From: Fragum whitleyi
Taxonomy: Eukaryota > Mollusca > Bivalvia > Cardiida > Cardiidae
Assembly (NCBI GenBank): GCA_948146395.1
Contig: OX411548.1
Location: forward strand, 60,345,020 to 60,409,019
Direction: 5' to 3'
DNA: 64,000 nucleotides
Below the pieces are notes generated by a model. The model made no database searches. It was not told where the DNA came from and worked only from the letters and a program-made list of their open reading frames with translations. A program made the position numbers and the translations under genes. Shown in pieces: positions 24,896-36,253 of the stretch (its first letter is position 1; the number at the start of each line of letters is the position of its first letter).

Positions 24896-26073
24896 GATAT
24901 CTTTTCATCGGGTAGAGAAGTTTTCTTGTCAAGATTTTGTGTTTTACCGTCTGATACTAAGTAGAAATGAAAGAGTCTAATAAATACGTCTGTTTAAATC
25001 TACTTCTCATTTGTATGGCGGTTAATTGTGTTTAGTCTTTGTCCTACATTATCATCCAATCAGAAGGCTGGATTTTCAAATTTTTTGAAGGTTTATTTTC
25101 CATAAACTTTCCAGCCAAAGGTTTATTTTGACCATTATTTCATTTAAACGTGGAGGTTTATTTGTTATATTACGCATGCGTACAGACTAGAAACTACCCC
25201 TTCAAAAATATGCAATGACCACGTGATAAATACAGGTGGAAATCGTAAAACTCGTGCACATGTTGTATAACGAATATTCTATGTAGATTTTGATCTGGCA
25301 TGGCGTGGAATACCATGTCAAATCTGTTATGGAACGACGACATTTCTACTTGCCTGTACATTTATTCAAGAAAAGTAACGATAACTAATAAGATCTAGAT
25401 CTACATGTAATTGAATAGTGCAATAGATCCTATACTTCTTTCTAAACGTTTACTCCAATAAACTTCTCGTTTATTTACTTCTGGTCCCTTTCTAAATTTG
25501 GCCAAAATTCATTTCATGAAAGTCTATAGATGATGCGTATTGTAGTCCACCCAAATCAACATGAACAAATTATTTAAGTTATTGACACAAGAAAACGCTC
25601 ACGAAGTGGGGTCATTGCATATGCAAAAATCCAAGGTTTGGTGGACTGTATAACATCTGTTTTTCTCAACAGAATAGTATAATCTGCTGGGTTGTTTATG
25701 TCCTTAGATTGCCCTTCATACATAAGTTCGTAATCAATAACTGGTACATTTAACCAATAAAGAGACTTTTTGTTACATACAATAATACGATTCCGTTAAG
25801 TATTTTATTCTTTCGAAGAAAGGTGCAAAACAGAGAGTTAAAAAGAATGGGATTATCGTTTATCTTTATTGTCGGGTATATAAAACCAAATTATACTTCA
25901 TATTTATCTTCTGTAATGGCTCTTTATAAAGACTCAATTTTTGCGTGCATATTTCAACAACTCCATATTTGGAAGGAGAGGGGCGTTTACTTGTAATAAA
26001 TATATCCGGCTTATTCCGTTTAAATCGTGCAATATGATGTCAATAATATAAAAGGCGGGAAAAAGACTAAGTC

Positions 26074-26184
26074 AGTTAAACGCTAATAATTGAAAATTAA
26101 ACGATTTAAACAGCCTCAGTCGGTCGCTACGCTCCCTCTTTTCGGCTGTTAAATCGTTTAATTTTCAATTATTAGCGTTTAACT
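26074..26184. mobile_element. Hairpin with perfect arms of about 39 bp
   Basis: AGTTAAACGCTAATAATTG starts the left arm and CAATTATTAGCGTTTAACT closes the right arm, with no mismatch seen between the arms. The loop is GC-rich and contains GGTCGCTACGCTCCC. Perfect arms indicate a young insertion or recent arm correction. Confidence 0.88.
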
Positions 26185-26484
26185 ATTACATATTTTACAT
26201 ATGTTAGAATCTCATTGTTTTGATTGCTCCTGTGTTTTTCGACGTCAAGAATACTTTACGTTTCAATGATTTTTAATAATGGCATGACATACGTTTTTGC
26301 TAATTGTACAACTAATTAACTTATGACTGAGAAACGAACTCTCTGAGACTGACAAATGTCAAATCAAAGAATCAGAATTAAGAGTATCGAAATATCATTG
26401 AGTAAATTCTAACTTAAGAATAGTTTTAAAAATCCAAAAAAACATGTGCATGTATATGATAAATAAAAGAGGTGGTCTTTACAT

Positions 26485-26761
26485 AGGGCCAACTTATTTC
26501 TCGCCCGAAAGGGTCCCGATTTTGATGTTTTTCAGCCGGGCCACAGTTAGAAACCAGCCACTGAGTTCCGGCTTACAAGATGATACAAACCGTTTTCAAA
26601 TTATACCCGTTTTTGCAAGCATGTGCACGCGCAAAGCGGGGTATAATTAGAAAACGGTTTGTAGCATCTTGTCAACCGGAACACAGGGGCTGGTTTCTAA
26701 TTGTGGCCCGGCTGAAAAACAACCAAATCGGGCCCCGCCCGGGGGAGAAATAAGTTGGCCA
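26485..26761. mobile_element. 275-bp palindromic element with a GCAAAGC hairpin core
   Basis: The outer arms are GGGCCAACTTATTTCTC and GAGAAATAAGTTGGCC, followed inward by CAGCCGGGCCAC / GTGGCCCGGCTG and AACCAGCC / GGCTGGTT. The centre is a hairpin with AAATTATACCC and GGGTATAATT flanking GCACGCGCAAAGC. That core is the same as the smaller family at 50932, 53351, 61655 and 62446, so this is either an extended member or a nested insertion. Overlapping open frames on both strands are products of the palindrome. Confidence 0.88.
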
Positions 26762-27050
26762 ACTGTAGTATATACTTTGAAAATTAAGCATTTTTCGCGT
26801 CGGTTATGTTTCGGGGTGCTCTGTGCTAACAAAAGGTATTCGCGAGTTAATATCTTAGCTAATACATGTATGTATTCTCTATTTCCATATTAGACCAATG
26901 TTAATTTCGAGTGTTAAATCGGTCGCAAATATTAGAAAATTACACTCTAGCCTAAAATGCCCATAAATTATATGGAAAAGTTATTCTTAACAAATAGGAC
27001 CAATTGCATTACAAAAGTTTAGTGCTAATCTTGGGATTAATCAAATAAAT

Positions 27051-27302
27051 GTGACCCGTCACGCAAAAAGGCGCCATCTCGGATCTCCGTATAATAGATA
27101 TTTGAATAGGGATTTTATATAGCATAGGTCAACCAGAAGGCAGATATCGAAAATGATCTCATTGGAAGGTAGAATTATAATTCTAGATTCGAAAAAAAAG
27201 CGAAATATTTCGACCCTTGTCAGTCTGCGCAGATCACGCAGTCTGACCAGGGTCGACACTTTACGCAGTTCCAAGAGGGTCCCTTTTCGCGTGACGGGTC
27301 AC
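27051..27302. mobile_element. TIR MITE, GTGACCCGTCACG family, copy 1
   Basis: GTGACCCGTCACGC opens and GCGTGACGGGTCAC closes the 252-bp element. An internal hairpin, GTCAGTCTGCGCAG facing the GCAGTCTGAC block, lies at about 27218-27250. AAAT precedes and AAAT follows, a possible target-site duplication. Other copies are 33143-33377 and a truncated one at 35371-35543. Confidence 0.88.
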
Positions 27303-27599
27303 AAATTTAATGGTTAACCCCGAGGTTACTAAACTTTAGTGATGTAATTTGGCAATTATACTCTTAAAGCATTCACGAAAAGCGGCAAGGGAAGTGATGA
27401 TGTAAAATTATTCATAAATTGATTTATACATGATTTTATTCGAAACAGGGCTTTGTCAAGACCAGAATACGTTCAAAATTTCGAACTTTCAAAATAAAAA
27501 ATGGATAATGATTAGTCATATCCAATTGATCATGTGCATTTTCTTTCGAAAAAAAAAAAGAAAATTAAGCAAAACTCTAGTAGTAAAAATCAACGTTCG

Positions 27600-27652
27600 A
27601 CGACCAAACGCCGTAACTTCAACTTTAATCAAGCCATTGTTACGATACTATG
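27600..27652. repeat. Degenerate CGTAAC hairpin copy
   Basis: CCGTAACTTCAACTTTAATC and AAGCCATTGTTACGATAC keep the spacing and part of the pairing of the hairpin family seen at 40724-40806. Several mismatches show it is decayed. Confidence 0.5.
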
Positions 27653-28129
27653 ATCGCACACAGACGATATCCGTAAGTCGTCAAACCCACTTTACGTTAA
27701 AACACGTGGTTCTAGTTTTTGCTAATTGCATTTTCCCTGTTACATAAACTTACAGAAAACAAAATGCTCATTTTAAGCGTAAAACCAGTTGGATGTCATT
27801 TGTTAAACAAATTGCTTTTAGCTGAAGCAGTACAAACACATCTGTTTAAATCTACCGCATAAGCATGCCCTGCACACGCGTGTGCGTGCGTGCCTGGGGT
27901 GTGCTTTATAAATTAATAGCATCGGCATACCAAATGTTTGAGGCTTGTAATGAATCGTTTTATTCAGAATTTCCAAGTCGTTAAATTAGAAATAAATATT
28001 TTTACAGTCTTGAATGTTGTAAAGTTCATGTAAATGTTACACATTTTTTTGTAGTTAAATGAGGGGCGATTTGATATTCTTAATATCGAGCGAGTTTATA
28101 ATCATTTTTACTCGTTGGGTTGTATTTAA

Positions 28130-28375
28130 TATCTAATATGGACTAATATCATCCATGTTTCTAGGAATGATAGCTATACTTTAAGGTCTGAAACGAAAGA
28201 TGACCTTATTGTCGCGAAAAGACCAAGAACAAATATTTTCAAGGACAGTTTCAGTTTTTATGTAGTCGGAGTCTGGAACGAAATTCCAGTTGAAATACAA
28301 AGTGATTTGCAATTGCAAACTTTCAAGAAAAAGTTAAAACAATTTTATTTCAGTACATCTGTTCTCAAAATATAA
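28130..28375 (+). pseudogene. 3' end of a LINE reverse-transcriptase ORF
   Basis: An open frame from 28130 to the stop at 28373-28375 ends with a segment containing SFSFYVVGVWNEIPVEIQ followed by QTFKKKLKQFYF. A terminal WN-x-(L/I)P block followed by FK-K-L-K is typical of the C-terminus of non-LTR retrotransposon polymerases. Only about 80 codons remain; the frame is closed upstream by a TAA at 28127. No endonuclease or YxDD catalytic region is present, so this is a 5'-truncated copy. The 3' UTR and (ATT)n tail follow. Confidence 0.75.
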
Positions 28376-28554
28376 TCACATTTGCGAAAAGTTATCAAGG
28401 GTATCTGTCTGATCAAAACGTAAAATAACAAACTCTCTTATTTTTCCCTTTATACAATATCTTCTCCAGTATTTTTTTTCTTTTACTGAGAGAGAGAAAA
28501 AGAGAGAGGGAGAGAAAGAGAGAGAGATCGAAAGAGAGAGTGAGAGAGAAAGAA

Positions 28555-28607
<53 letters not shown>

Positions 28608-28695
28608 GTGGGGGAGAGGGGGAGAGGGATTTTGTGTGTGTGGGAGAGAGAGAGAGACAGGAAGAGAGAGAGAGTGTGTATGCGGGTGAGAGAGC

Positions 28696-28782
<87 letters not shown>

Positions 28783-28889
28783 TTTGTTGTCGTAGTTAAT
28801 TCATTTGTTTTAAGAAGGTCATGTTGAAAATAAGATTTGCTTTACTTACATGTCTTAACATTGTACCTTCTATAAATAAAGATATCATA

Positions 28890-28927
<38 letters not shown>

Positions 28928-28935
28928 CATCATCA
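28376..28935 (+). mobile_element. LINE 3' UTR with GA expansion and (ATT)n tail
   Basis: This follows the polymerase stop. A purine-only GA-rich microsatellite occupies about 28483-28785. TTGTACCTTCTATAAATAAA comes next and the copy ends in (ATT)n at about 28890-28927. A short ATT-type tail is usual for CR1-like LINEs. The GA tract is probably a later expansion inside the UTR. Its translated frame (arginine/glutamate repeats) is not a gene. Confidence 0.65.
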
Positions 28936-29524
28936 TCATTTCTTCTCGAATAAGATTGATTTTCAACCAACTCTAAAGTTTCTGAGTCAAAACCTGTTTG
29001 TCCATGAGTACATAATTCGAGATGTAATAGGAATTATCGAAAATATATTGAGAAAATATGTTCGCTTAAATGTTATTCATATTTTGACAGTCGTTTTAAT
29101 GTAACACTTTCCTGCGTTCAGGATCCAAAAATATTTGCGAACATTCAAAATTGATACTCCCCTTATTACATATACTTACGTTAAAAGCGAGGTACCATTT
29201 CTAAAACGTTTCGCACACGATTGCATTTTTTTCATCTTGATCCACAGTACTGGCTTTATGAAATACGCAAAATGAAAACAAAACTCCGGAAAAAAACTAA
29301 GGCAAAAAACAAACATGCGCCTTTTTCTAACCTATGGCTGTCAAGACAAACGTTGTATTTCGGTTGACTGACACCGTAAAATACTTGTAATACCCATGTA
29401 GAAACATTAACCATTGTAGCCAATTACGTCAAACTGCATGTAGTTTTGTTTAGTAGCATGTACTATCAGAAAACTCTATCATTCTTGTTGTAAAAGAACA
29501 TGGAACACCTACGTTTTATCCCTT

Positions 29525-29853
29525 GGGCCCGTTTTACTAAGCTACTTACGAAAAATTTAATCGTAAGTCTAATTCACAAATCGCATCTAGTACTTTCATT
29601 TATTGTTAGATTCTGCCTTGCATTATCTCATTGGAAGAATTGATCGTAAGTCAAAATCACAAATCGAACCCGGTACTTTCATTCATTGTTGGATTCTGCC
29701 TTGAAATATCTCATTGGAATCGTCTTTAGAAGACGGTTCCAATGAGCTGATGCATAGCATCAATATTCCATATTTAGTTACGACTGTAGGAGCAACTTTT
29801 ATTTTTGACTTACGCAAAAAATGATCGTAAGATTTTTAGTAAAACAGGCCCCG
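29525..29853. mobile_element. Palindromic MITE, GGGCC-GTTTTAC family, expanded copy
   Basis: The ends GGGCCCGTTTTACTAAG and TTAGTAAAACAGGCCCC are inverted, and the central hairpin GGAATCGTCTT / AAGACGGTTCC is present. Relative to 2952-3198 it carries an extra tandem block of about 83 bp: TTCTGCCTTG plus its flanks occurs twice, at about 29609 and 29695. That explains the greater length. Confidence 0.85.
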
Positions 29854-29961
29854 GATCCGGGAATAGTTAGGATATTTTTAGAAGTTAAGCAATATGTATG
29901 GGCAGATCTAGGGTAAGAGGGGGGTACCCTGTTTTCCGGACCCTTCCTAGTACTTTAGCAA

Positions 29962-30041
29962 ATCGTCGTTGTTATTCTGAAACCTCGTAACTGCAGCTTG
30001 ATCAAAGTTGTAGTTACGAGGTTTTAGAATAACATCGACGA
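29962..30041. repeat. CGTAACTACAGC hairpin family, copy at 30.0 kb
   Basis: ATCGTCGTTGTTATTCTGAA pairs with TTAGAATAACATCGACGA, and AACCTCGTAACTGCAGCTT pairs with the complementary right arm. Arms are about 36 bp with few mismatches. The outer arm sequence (GTTATTCT) is not shared by other copies, yet it is complementary here. Confidence 0.9.
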
Positions 30042-30054
30042 AATATATATCGTC

Positions 30055-30125
30055 GGTTGTCTTCATAAACAACGTAACTACAGCTTTATGCAAGCTCTAG
30101 TTACGAGGTTTTGGGAGAAAACCGA
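30055..30125. repeat. CGTAACTACAGC hairpin family, second copy beside the first
   Basis: AACGTAACTACAGCTT and AAGCTCTAGTTACGAGGTTT form an imperfect hairpin only about 15 bp after the previous copy. CGTCGGTTGTCTTC and GAAAACCGACGG supply the outer pairing. This is the only adjacent pair in the window. Confidence 0.85.
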
Positions 30126-31087
30126 CGGTAAATGGTTATTGAAAAAGGTATTATTTTAAAATTAGATTGCATGCAATCTTTTTCGAGCAATAATTTATTA
30201 CATTGCCACTGACATTATGCAATAATGATCAATATTTCTTTTACAACTCTCTCTTAAAAGATGGACTTTTTAGTGAAAAAAAAAGCGTTATAAAATGTCT
30301 TACTGTCGGAGCTCATACATTATCGGATTCGTTAATACATTTGTAATAATTGATATATGAAACTCTTCTAATTCGTCACAAAGAAATATTAAGAGATGAC
30401 CACTTTTTGACGATCTGTTGAGTGGATAAGTGCGTTCATAATATTCATTATTATTAATAACTTAAGCTCACAAAAATTATAAAAATAAGCAATGAATGAG
30501 CTATTTGGTGACAAAAAATTTCTTTCATTATTTTTATTTTTGATCAATCTGTTATTTATCCATTGTTCCATTTAGGCTACCTCTTTTCATTGACAAGCTC
30601 CAAGTTAAAGAGTAAACTGGAAAAATATCCTTATTTTGTTGTTTTGATTCGATTCAACCGTAGAAAACTCTATAAGGATCTTAAGGTCTTGTTGTACTAT
30701 TCAGGTGGGGTAAATTCATCTGGTTTAACCAAGAATTTAATGTATTTTATTGTACATGAATCGTTCATCTCGATGAAAGTATACATCAAGCATTTGGCCA
30801 TGGATGAATTCACCTGGTTAACGTTTCTCATAGAAGACTATCTGTGGAAACGTAATAAATGTTTCATTGATAAGGGCTTATTTGACCAAATCGTCATGGT
30901 GTAATTTTAGTAGATTTGTCATCCGTATGCGAAAAGGCGCAATGGAATCCTGCAACACAAATATATAAAAATGGGATCATAAACAGCATAGGAATACCAG
31001 GATATGACTTTGAAAAAAGGGGTGTATAGAAAGGCAGTTGTAACGCATCACGAAGACAAGATCCGTCTTGGTAGTTCGAAAAGAATT
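30126..31087. other. Gene-free stretch, AT-rich
   Basis: One open frame of 113 codons (30563-30904, plus) has no recognised domain. Part of it resembles the segment at 31600-31636 (GATAAGGG-TTATTTGACCAA), which suggests shared repeat sequence. No gene is supported. Confidence 0.45.
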
Positions 31088-31325
31088 TGAGCCTGTGCGT
31101 GAGATTTTCCATAATTACAAATATGCGCAAAGTAAAGATTCTGACCATCCTGTGCATCCGCACAGTCTGACCAGAGTCTTCACTATGCGCTAAGTAAATA
31201 GATAAGGTCTCAAAGTATCTGTAGACCATCATGTAACTTATTTTGAGAGTTTTGGCTGGCTATGCCTCTCAATGGTCGAACCTTACTAACATTTAAAAGT
31301 GTTGGAAATGTCACGCACAGGCTCA
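31088..31325. mobile_element. TIR MITE, GAGCCTGTGCGTGACA family, copy 2
   Basis: TGAGCCTGTGCGTGAGATT and ATGTCACGCACAGGCTCA are inverted at the ends. The internal hairpin GTGCATCCGCACAGTCTGAC lies near 31152. It is inserted in the opposite internal orientation to copy 1: the hairpin is near the left end here. Confidence 0.88.
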
Positions 31326-32220
31326 ATTACCTTTTGATAAAAAAGGCATTTTTCGTTTTTCATGCAATTAATTGAATTCCATTGTCCTTTATCTGTAAAT
31401 GACCTCAGGTGAATCCGAAGTTTTATCAAACATTTTTCTCGCCGGTTTCCATAATTGTCCTTTAACATATGATTAGTAACATTTTACATTTCAGAAAATT
31501 TCAACGAGCAGAGAAGTTTCAATGCGATGTCTGATAGGAATAAACACTTTTCGAATCTCCAACATGTTCCCTTTTCCCGTGACTCGCAACAAAAACTTTG
31601 TTGATAAGGGATTATTTGACCAACCCGTCACGGTGCGGTGTCAGAAGAAATCAAGACGTGTTAACTTCTCTTGATACCTTTGCTGTTTTATCTTTATGGG
31701 AAATTGGGATATCAGTGCATAGCCTATATATCTGCAAGGCTTAATCTCTTACTTCATATATTAAAGATGAAAATGTTTCAAAATTCTAGAGCACGACTTT
31801 TTTAAGTCCTAGTTTTGAGAGTTTTCATTGGGTGTTATCGTTTTCGTTGTTGTTATTGTTGTTTTCATATATTGAAACGTTACAGCTGGTTTTAAGACCC
31901 AACCGCATTAGATTCGCTGATATTTAGTAACAAAAGCAGGGCTAAACTTTCTGGTACATCCTATATTACATTTGGAGCCCTTACAGCGGTTATCACCTCG
32001 CCGGTATCCCCAAATAGCATGATGTCCATGTGGAGACCTATGATGTGATTGAAATCATTTCTTTTATGGGCTCTAGAGTTCTTGCCAGATCGTTGAACAA
32101 CAAGTTATTCAAATTCGCAATACCGTTTGCAGACCGAAGCTTGCCTAAACGCCGCTTAGGTATTGCAAAGCTTCCGTATGGACATCGAACACAAACATAT
32201 ATGAAATAACAGATATTTTA

Positions 32221-32545
32221 ATTTATCTTATAACTGTACAAATATCCGTGTTATAACATCCCATATGATATTTTTTATGATATCACATAGTTATTTTTAG
32301 AACAATTATATAATGTGGTTATTTTTAGAAACTTGCATTTTAGATAGAAACATCGATGAAAACAAGACAAATAGAGATTATAAGATAAATGTAATACGTA
32401 CTTTGTGTATTGTATGAAAAAATATCTAACTCGGTTGTGAGAATTGATAATTGTCTCGGCAGAGCCTCGACAATTAATCAATTCTCCCAACCTCGTTAGA
32501 TATTTTTTTCACACAAAACACTAAATACGTAATATATATTTACAC
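32221..32545. mobile_element. TTATCTTATAA element with long hairpin half, copy 1
   Basis: The left half (about 168 bp) is bounded by ATTTATCTTATAA and TTATAAGATAAAT and carries the TGATATTTTTTATGATATCA palindrome. The right half is a long hairpin: GAAAAAATATCTAAC pairs with GTTAGATATTTTTTTC, GAGAATTGATAATTGTC pairs with GACAATTAATCAATTCTC, and the tip reads CTCGGCAGAGCCTCG. The same two-part order recurs at 47404-47702, so the halves travel together. Confidence 0.85.
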
Positions 32546-32867
32546 TACGTACAAACTCAAAAATTTCATTACAGAAAGTACTTTTATTCTAGAGAAACTT
32601 TTCATGACGTAAAGAATTTATTTCAATCCTAGATATCATTTAAGATCAAAACGTGAATCTTTCAATTTGCGCGTTACACCTGGCACAAATTGAATTCCAA
32701 GTTAAATATCTTACCTTCAGGTTTAGATAAATTTAAGGATTAGTTTAGAACAAGGCTGTCAGAATGAAATATTCTTTTAAGAATTTTAAATACAATCAAG
32801 AGCGTAACTCCCATTACGCAATTTACGCAAGTGCGTAAAAGAAATAATTCTCTGCTGAAAAATATCG

Positions 32868-32941
32868 TTGATGAATGATCATAACATCGAAACTACAGCT
32901 TATTAAAGCTGTAGTTACGATGTTTTGATAATTCACCAACG
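32868..32941. repeat. CGTAACTACAGC hairpin family, copy at 32.9 kb
   Basis: CGTTGATGAATGATCATAAC pairs with GTTTTGATAATTCACCAACG, and ATCGAAACTACAGCTT pairs with AAGCTGTAGTTACGAT. It belongs to the CATCG/CGATG subgroup and shares one internal mismatch (CGAAAC against GTTACG) with the copy at 60090. Confidence 0.88.
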
Positions 32942-33142
32942 CTCACATCATAAAAAGTGAGCGGGCGGTTTACATTCATCTTTTGTCCCAGCCCTCGTAT
33001 CACCTTTATCCTATGTATTCTTTAGTTGTCGCGTTCTGAGTGCATATAAATTTCAATGTCATAGATATACACCTATGATAAAGTTCTTGATTTAATTCGG
33101 TAGTCACTGCTTTAAGTAAAAGAGATAGCATCATTTACATAT

Positions 33143-33377
33143 GTGACCCGTCAAGTGAAAAGGGACCCCCTGGGAACTCTATATAGAACAAATATTTGAA
33201 AAAGAAATTGGTTCTAGTACAAGCCAACCAGATCACATTTTTAAAAAATCTCATTTACCGTTTACTGGAAGGTGGATTGATCATTCTAGATTAAAAAAAT
33301 AAGCATGGTACAAAAATCTGAATAGGGTCCACTTTTTATGCACTACCTAGATTGCGTCTTTTCGCGTGACGGATCAC
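33143..33377. mobile_element. TIR MITE, GTGACCCGTCACG family, copy 2
   Basis: GTGACCCGTCAAGTGAAAAG and CTTTTCGCGTGACGGATCAC are the termini. The interior aligns with copy 1 (ATATTTGAA, then CCAACCAGA, then GGAAGGT and TTCTAGATT), but the internal CAGTCTGC hairpin is lost. It is therefore an older or deleted copy. Confidence 0.85.
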
Positions 33378-34855
33378 ACATTTAAAGAAATTAAGGGAAC
33401 CCACTTTCCATAATTATTAGCAATGAATCACTGCAACTTGTTCATAGACATGTAAAATGTGTGTTATCCTTGGCTAGATGTTAAATACATACGTATATGT
33501 TTATGTTTTTTTTTTTTTTTTTTTTTTTTTTTGCGATATTTTGAGATTCGTTAAAAATGAGGTTTAAAACAAGTTATTTTCTTCAACAAAGATTCAATAA
33601 AACCTCTAAATTACGAATGTTCAAGATTGAAACACGTATTTCGATAATTGAAAGAATTACCAAGTACAATAGCTAACACCTGCAGAAGCTATTTTCTGAC
33701 AAAATGTAAATCAAACTCCAGAAAGTCTCTTTGAACAATAGATCACTCTAATGACCAGGCAATATGATAACTTCAAGCCGCTCCATGAACTAATGGACCT
33801 TTATGTCTTACCTATATGGGTTATTTTCGATATAACGAATGCAAAGCAGGTAGCAAAATCTTTGGGTCAATAGATTCACTTTAAGTTTCTACGAGTGATA
33901 TTAACGATCCTTTTAATACTATGTTGACACTTTTTTTCCTGATTTATGTATGTATATTACAGTTGTGAAATGTGGGGTGTTAACGTACAGGCAAAAATAG
34001 AGAATATTCGAAGAAAAAGTTGTAAAAATAAGTAAAATTTTAAAGACGTAAAAACAACGAATATTGCCAAATCGCACGAATATTTTAGTTCATATCGGTA
34101 AAAGTGGTATAACGACATTTTTTCATTATTATTGTTATTATTTGCAAAAATCAAGGAGGAAAAGTCTGAACATTTGTTTAAAGAAAAACTTCGCAAAACT
34201 TTGATTTTTATTTATTTATTTATTATCTTTTTTATTTCTTTTTTAATCTCTTAAGATCATTTGAGATTTTGAAAACACGCAATTAATTATAACCGTGAAA
34301 TTCGGCCTATATTACAATGGTTGAAAGCGATTCTCGTTTCGAAAATTAAACAGTTATACAAGTTTTATAATTACTTTTATTTTTCACGGTTGCATATCTT
34401 TACAGGATTTTAGATTTATTTCAGGCTACTCTTTAGATTTTTCGTATCCCCGTGTGATCTTCCGGTCCAAATGTAGTTTTAATAATTTTAGAATCTTCTT
34501 GTATCATCGTGTCACAATAATCTAAAGAATAATGAGAACCTACTGGTCGCATACCCTTTTCATTGTACAATTTTATATTTTTGTACATTAAGGTACGGTG
34601 GGGAAAAATACAAGTGGCTTTTTCAGTAGCCCAGAATACAGAAACCTCGTATAAGAGTTAGAACAATCATTTTACAAGGACCTGTCATTAGCTAACTAGA
34701 TTTATTACTGCCTCTTTAAATCATTAAATACGCACTCTTTTATCTAAACAAGTGTTCTTCTTAACGCTTTTTAGCACAGTATAAATCATTTGAAGTGTTC
34801 TACATGTAAGAAAAATAGTCAATCTAGAATGATATAACTTTAGTTGTATCACAAA
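33378..34855. other. Gene-free stretch with poly-T
   Basis: A run of about 26 T lies at 33508-33533. Low-complexity AT DNA is common. No coding frame or element end was recognised. Confidence 0.45.
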
Positions 34856-34859
34856 TGTC

Positions 34860-35050
34860 CTGTATTCCGATTGGCTGAAAATTGGCTTCAATCTTCAATG
34901 AAAACAATTTTGAGTACGTGGCTATTTAGTAGACTACTGTTTAGTCAGCTTCCGTGGAAAGCAATCCCATAAAAAACTTGCTATCTTATTACATATATTT
35001 CTTTTGGTTTTTCCTTTATGATATTGAATTATAAAAGGCTTATTCCTGAA
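34860..35050. repeat. Partial copy of the CAGTGTGATTAGGA repeat
   Basis: ATTCCGATTGGCTGAAAATT, AAAACAATTTTGAGTACG and the downstream AT-rich part align with the copies at 10490 and 53600. The CAGTGTGAT end is missing. Confidence 0.45.
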
Positions 35051-35370
35051 TATTTTATTTTTCATAGTTTTCTCCTCCTAACCCTAGAAGCAAATCAAGC
35101 GGAAACTTGGCAAGGTTAATCTCACGGATGCACTGGCCTAGTTGTATAAATATGTTTAATGCTATGAAAAATATCTATGGCTGTTCTTTCGGAAAAATGT
35201 TAAGCATACAGCTTTGATATTTTGAATTTGATATAGCCTGATTAATCTCTACCGACCATGTTTGAAAAATAAATACGTGTACGTTGTCCATTTTAGCTTA
35301 TAGACGCACAAGTCCGTTTAGTTTAGTTTGATCAAAGGTAAGTTTTGTCTTTATACGTAAAGAAAAAAGT

Positions 35371-35543
35371 GACCCTTGATCACTCACTAGGACCCGTGAA
35401 TCTATAAAATAATAACTCAAGATGCAGAAAAATCTGATGAAACAAAAATGTCTTTTTGTGTGGTCAGTCTGCATAGTCCGTGCAGTTTGACAGTGATCTA
35501 CACTTATCACGTTCCTGATTGCCCTTTTTGCGTGACGGGTCAC
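35371..35543. mobile_element. Truncated GTGACCCGTCACG MITE
   Basis: The right terminus TGCGTGACGGGTCAC is intact. GGTCAGTCTGCATAGTCCGT and the GATCTACACTTATCACG stretch match the interior of 27051-27302. The left terminus is missing or reduced to GTGACCC. Confidence 0.65.
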
Positions 35544-35551
35544 GTATCGAA

Positions 35552-35607
35552 GCCTCAGTGCGAAAGAGTTGTAACTGTCAAGTTACAACTCTTTCGCGCT
35601 GAGCTGC
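35552..35607. repeat. Palindrome GCGAAAGAGTTGTAACTG
   Basis: CGAAAGAGTTGTAACT pairs perfectly with AGTTACAACTCTTTCG around a short centre. CCTCAGTG and CGCTGAGC extend it. It directly abuts the truncated MITE to its left. Confidence 0.85.
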
Positions 35608-36011
35608 GGATATTTTCTACTTGCCTGTAAAACATCTAGATTGAGCTTCCTACAGTAATTCGAAGAAAATGATAAAGGTTAAACTATCTAATTCTCTTTG
35701 TTAAATTACCCGACAAGAAGACGGGGGTTTAGTTTTGCAAGCATTTGACATGTTTCTGGCTGTTCGCCCTGGAATTTTTATGCATAACTGTAACAATGAG
35801 GATACCGTCGGTGGCCAAAACACGAGTGAATGACCAGGACTATCATGTTCATGTATACGGTATCGTTGTTCCATTCATCCAGTGGTTAAAGGGGGAGTCT
35901 ACGAATTTCGATACCCTTGTGTTACGCCATCTTTCAACAGCCACGATTCGATTGAATGGTCACTTTTGTTATTCCAAACGATTATATACCGTTGATTTGG
36001 TGATCAACATG

Positions 36012-36047
36012 TCATAACTGCAGCTTTAATGAAGTTGTATCTACCAC
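36012..36047. repeat. Degenerate CGTAAC hairpin copy
   Basis: CATAACTGCAGCTTTAATG and AAGTTGTATCTACC retain the spacing of the hairpin family, with several mismatches. Confidence 0.5.
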
Positions 36048-36253
36048 ACTTTGTTCGCCCAAAAGTTAGTTTTATGATAAAAAGGAAAACATGCATTACA
36101 CACAATATTAGTCGGTGACAGATTTTGGTGCTTGACTAAATATATACAGTGTACATTGAAAATCATCGTAAGCAAAAGACAATGATTCAATGAAGTTTTC
36201 TTTTCAATTCTTGTATATGTGAAACAGAAAACCAAAACAAACTGTATGAATAT

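Noticed and set aside
28608..28799. Arginine/glutamate-rich frame
   Set aside because: It is a GA microsatellite; the same frame type appears at 47001-47231.
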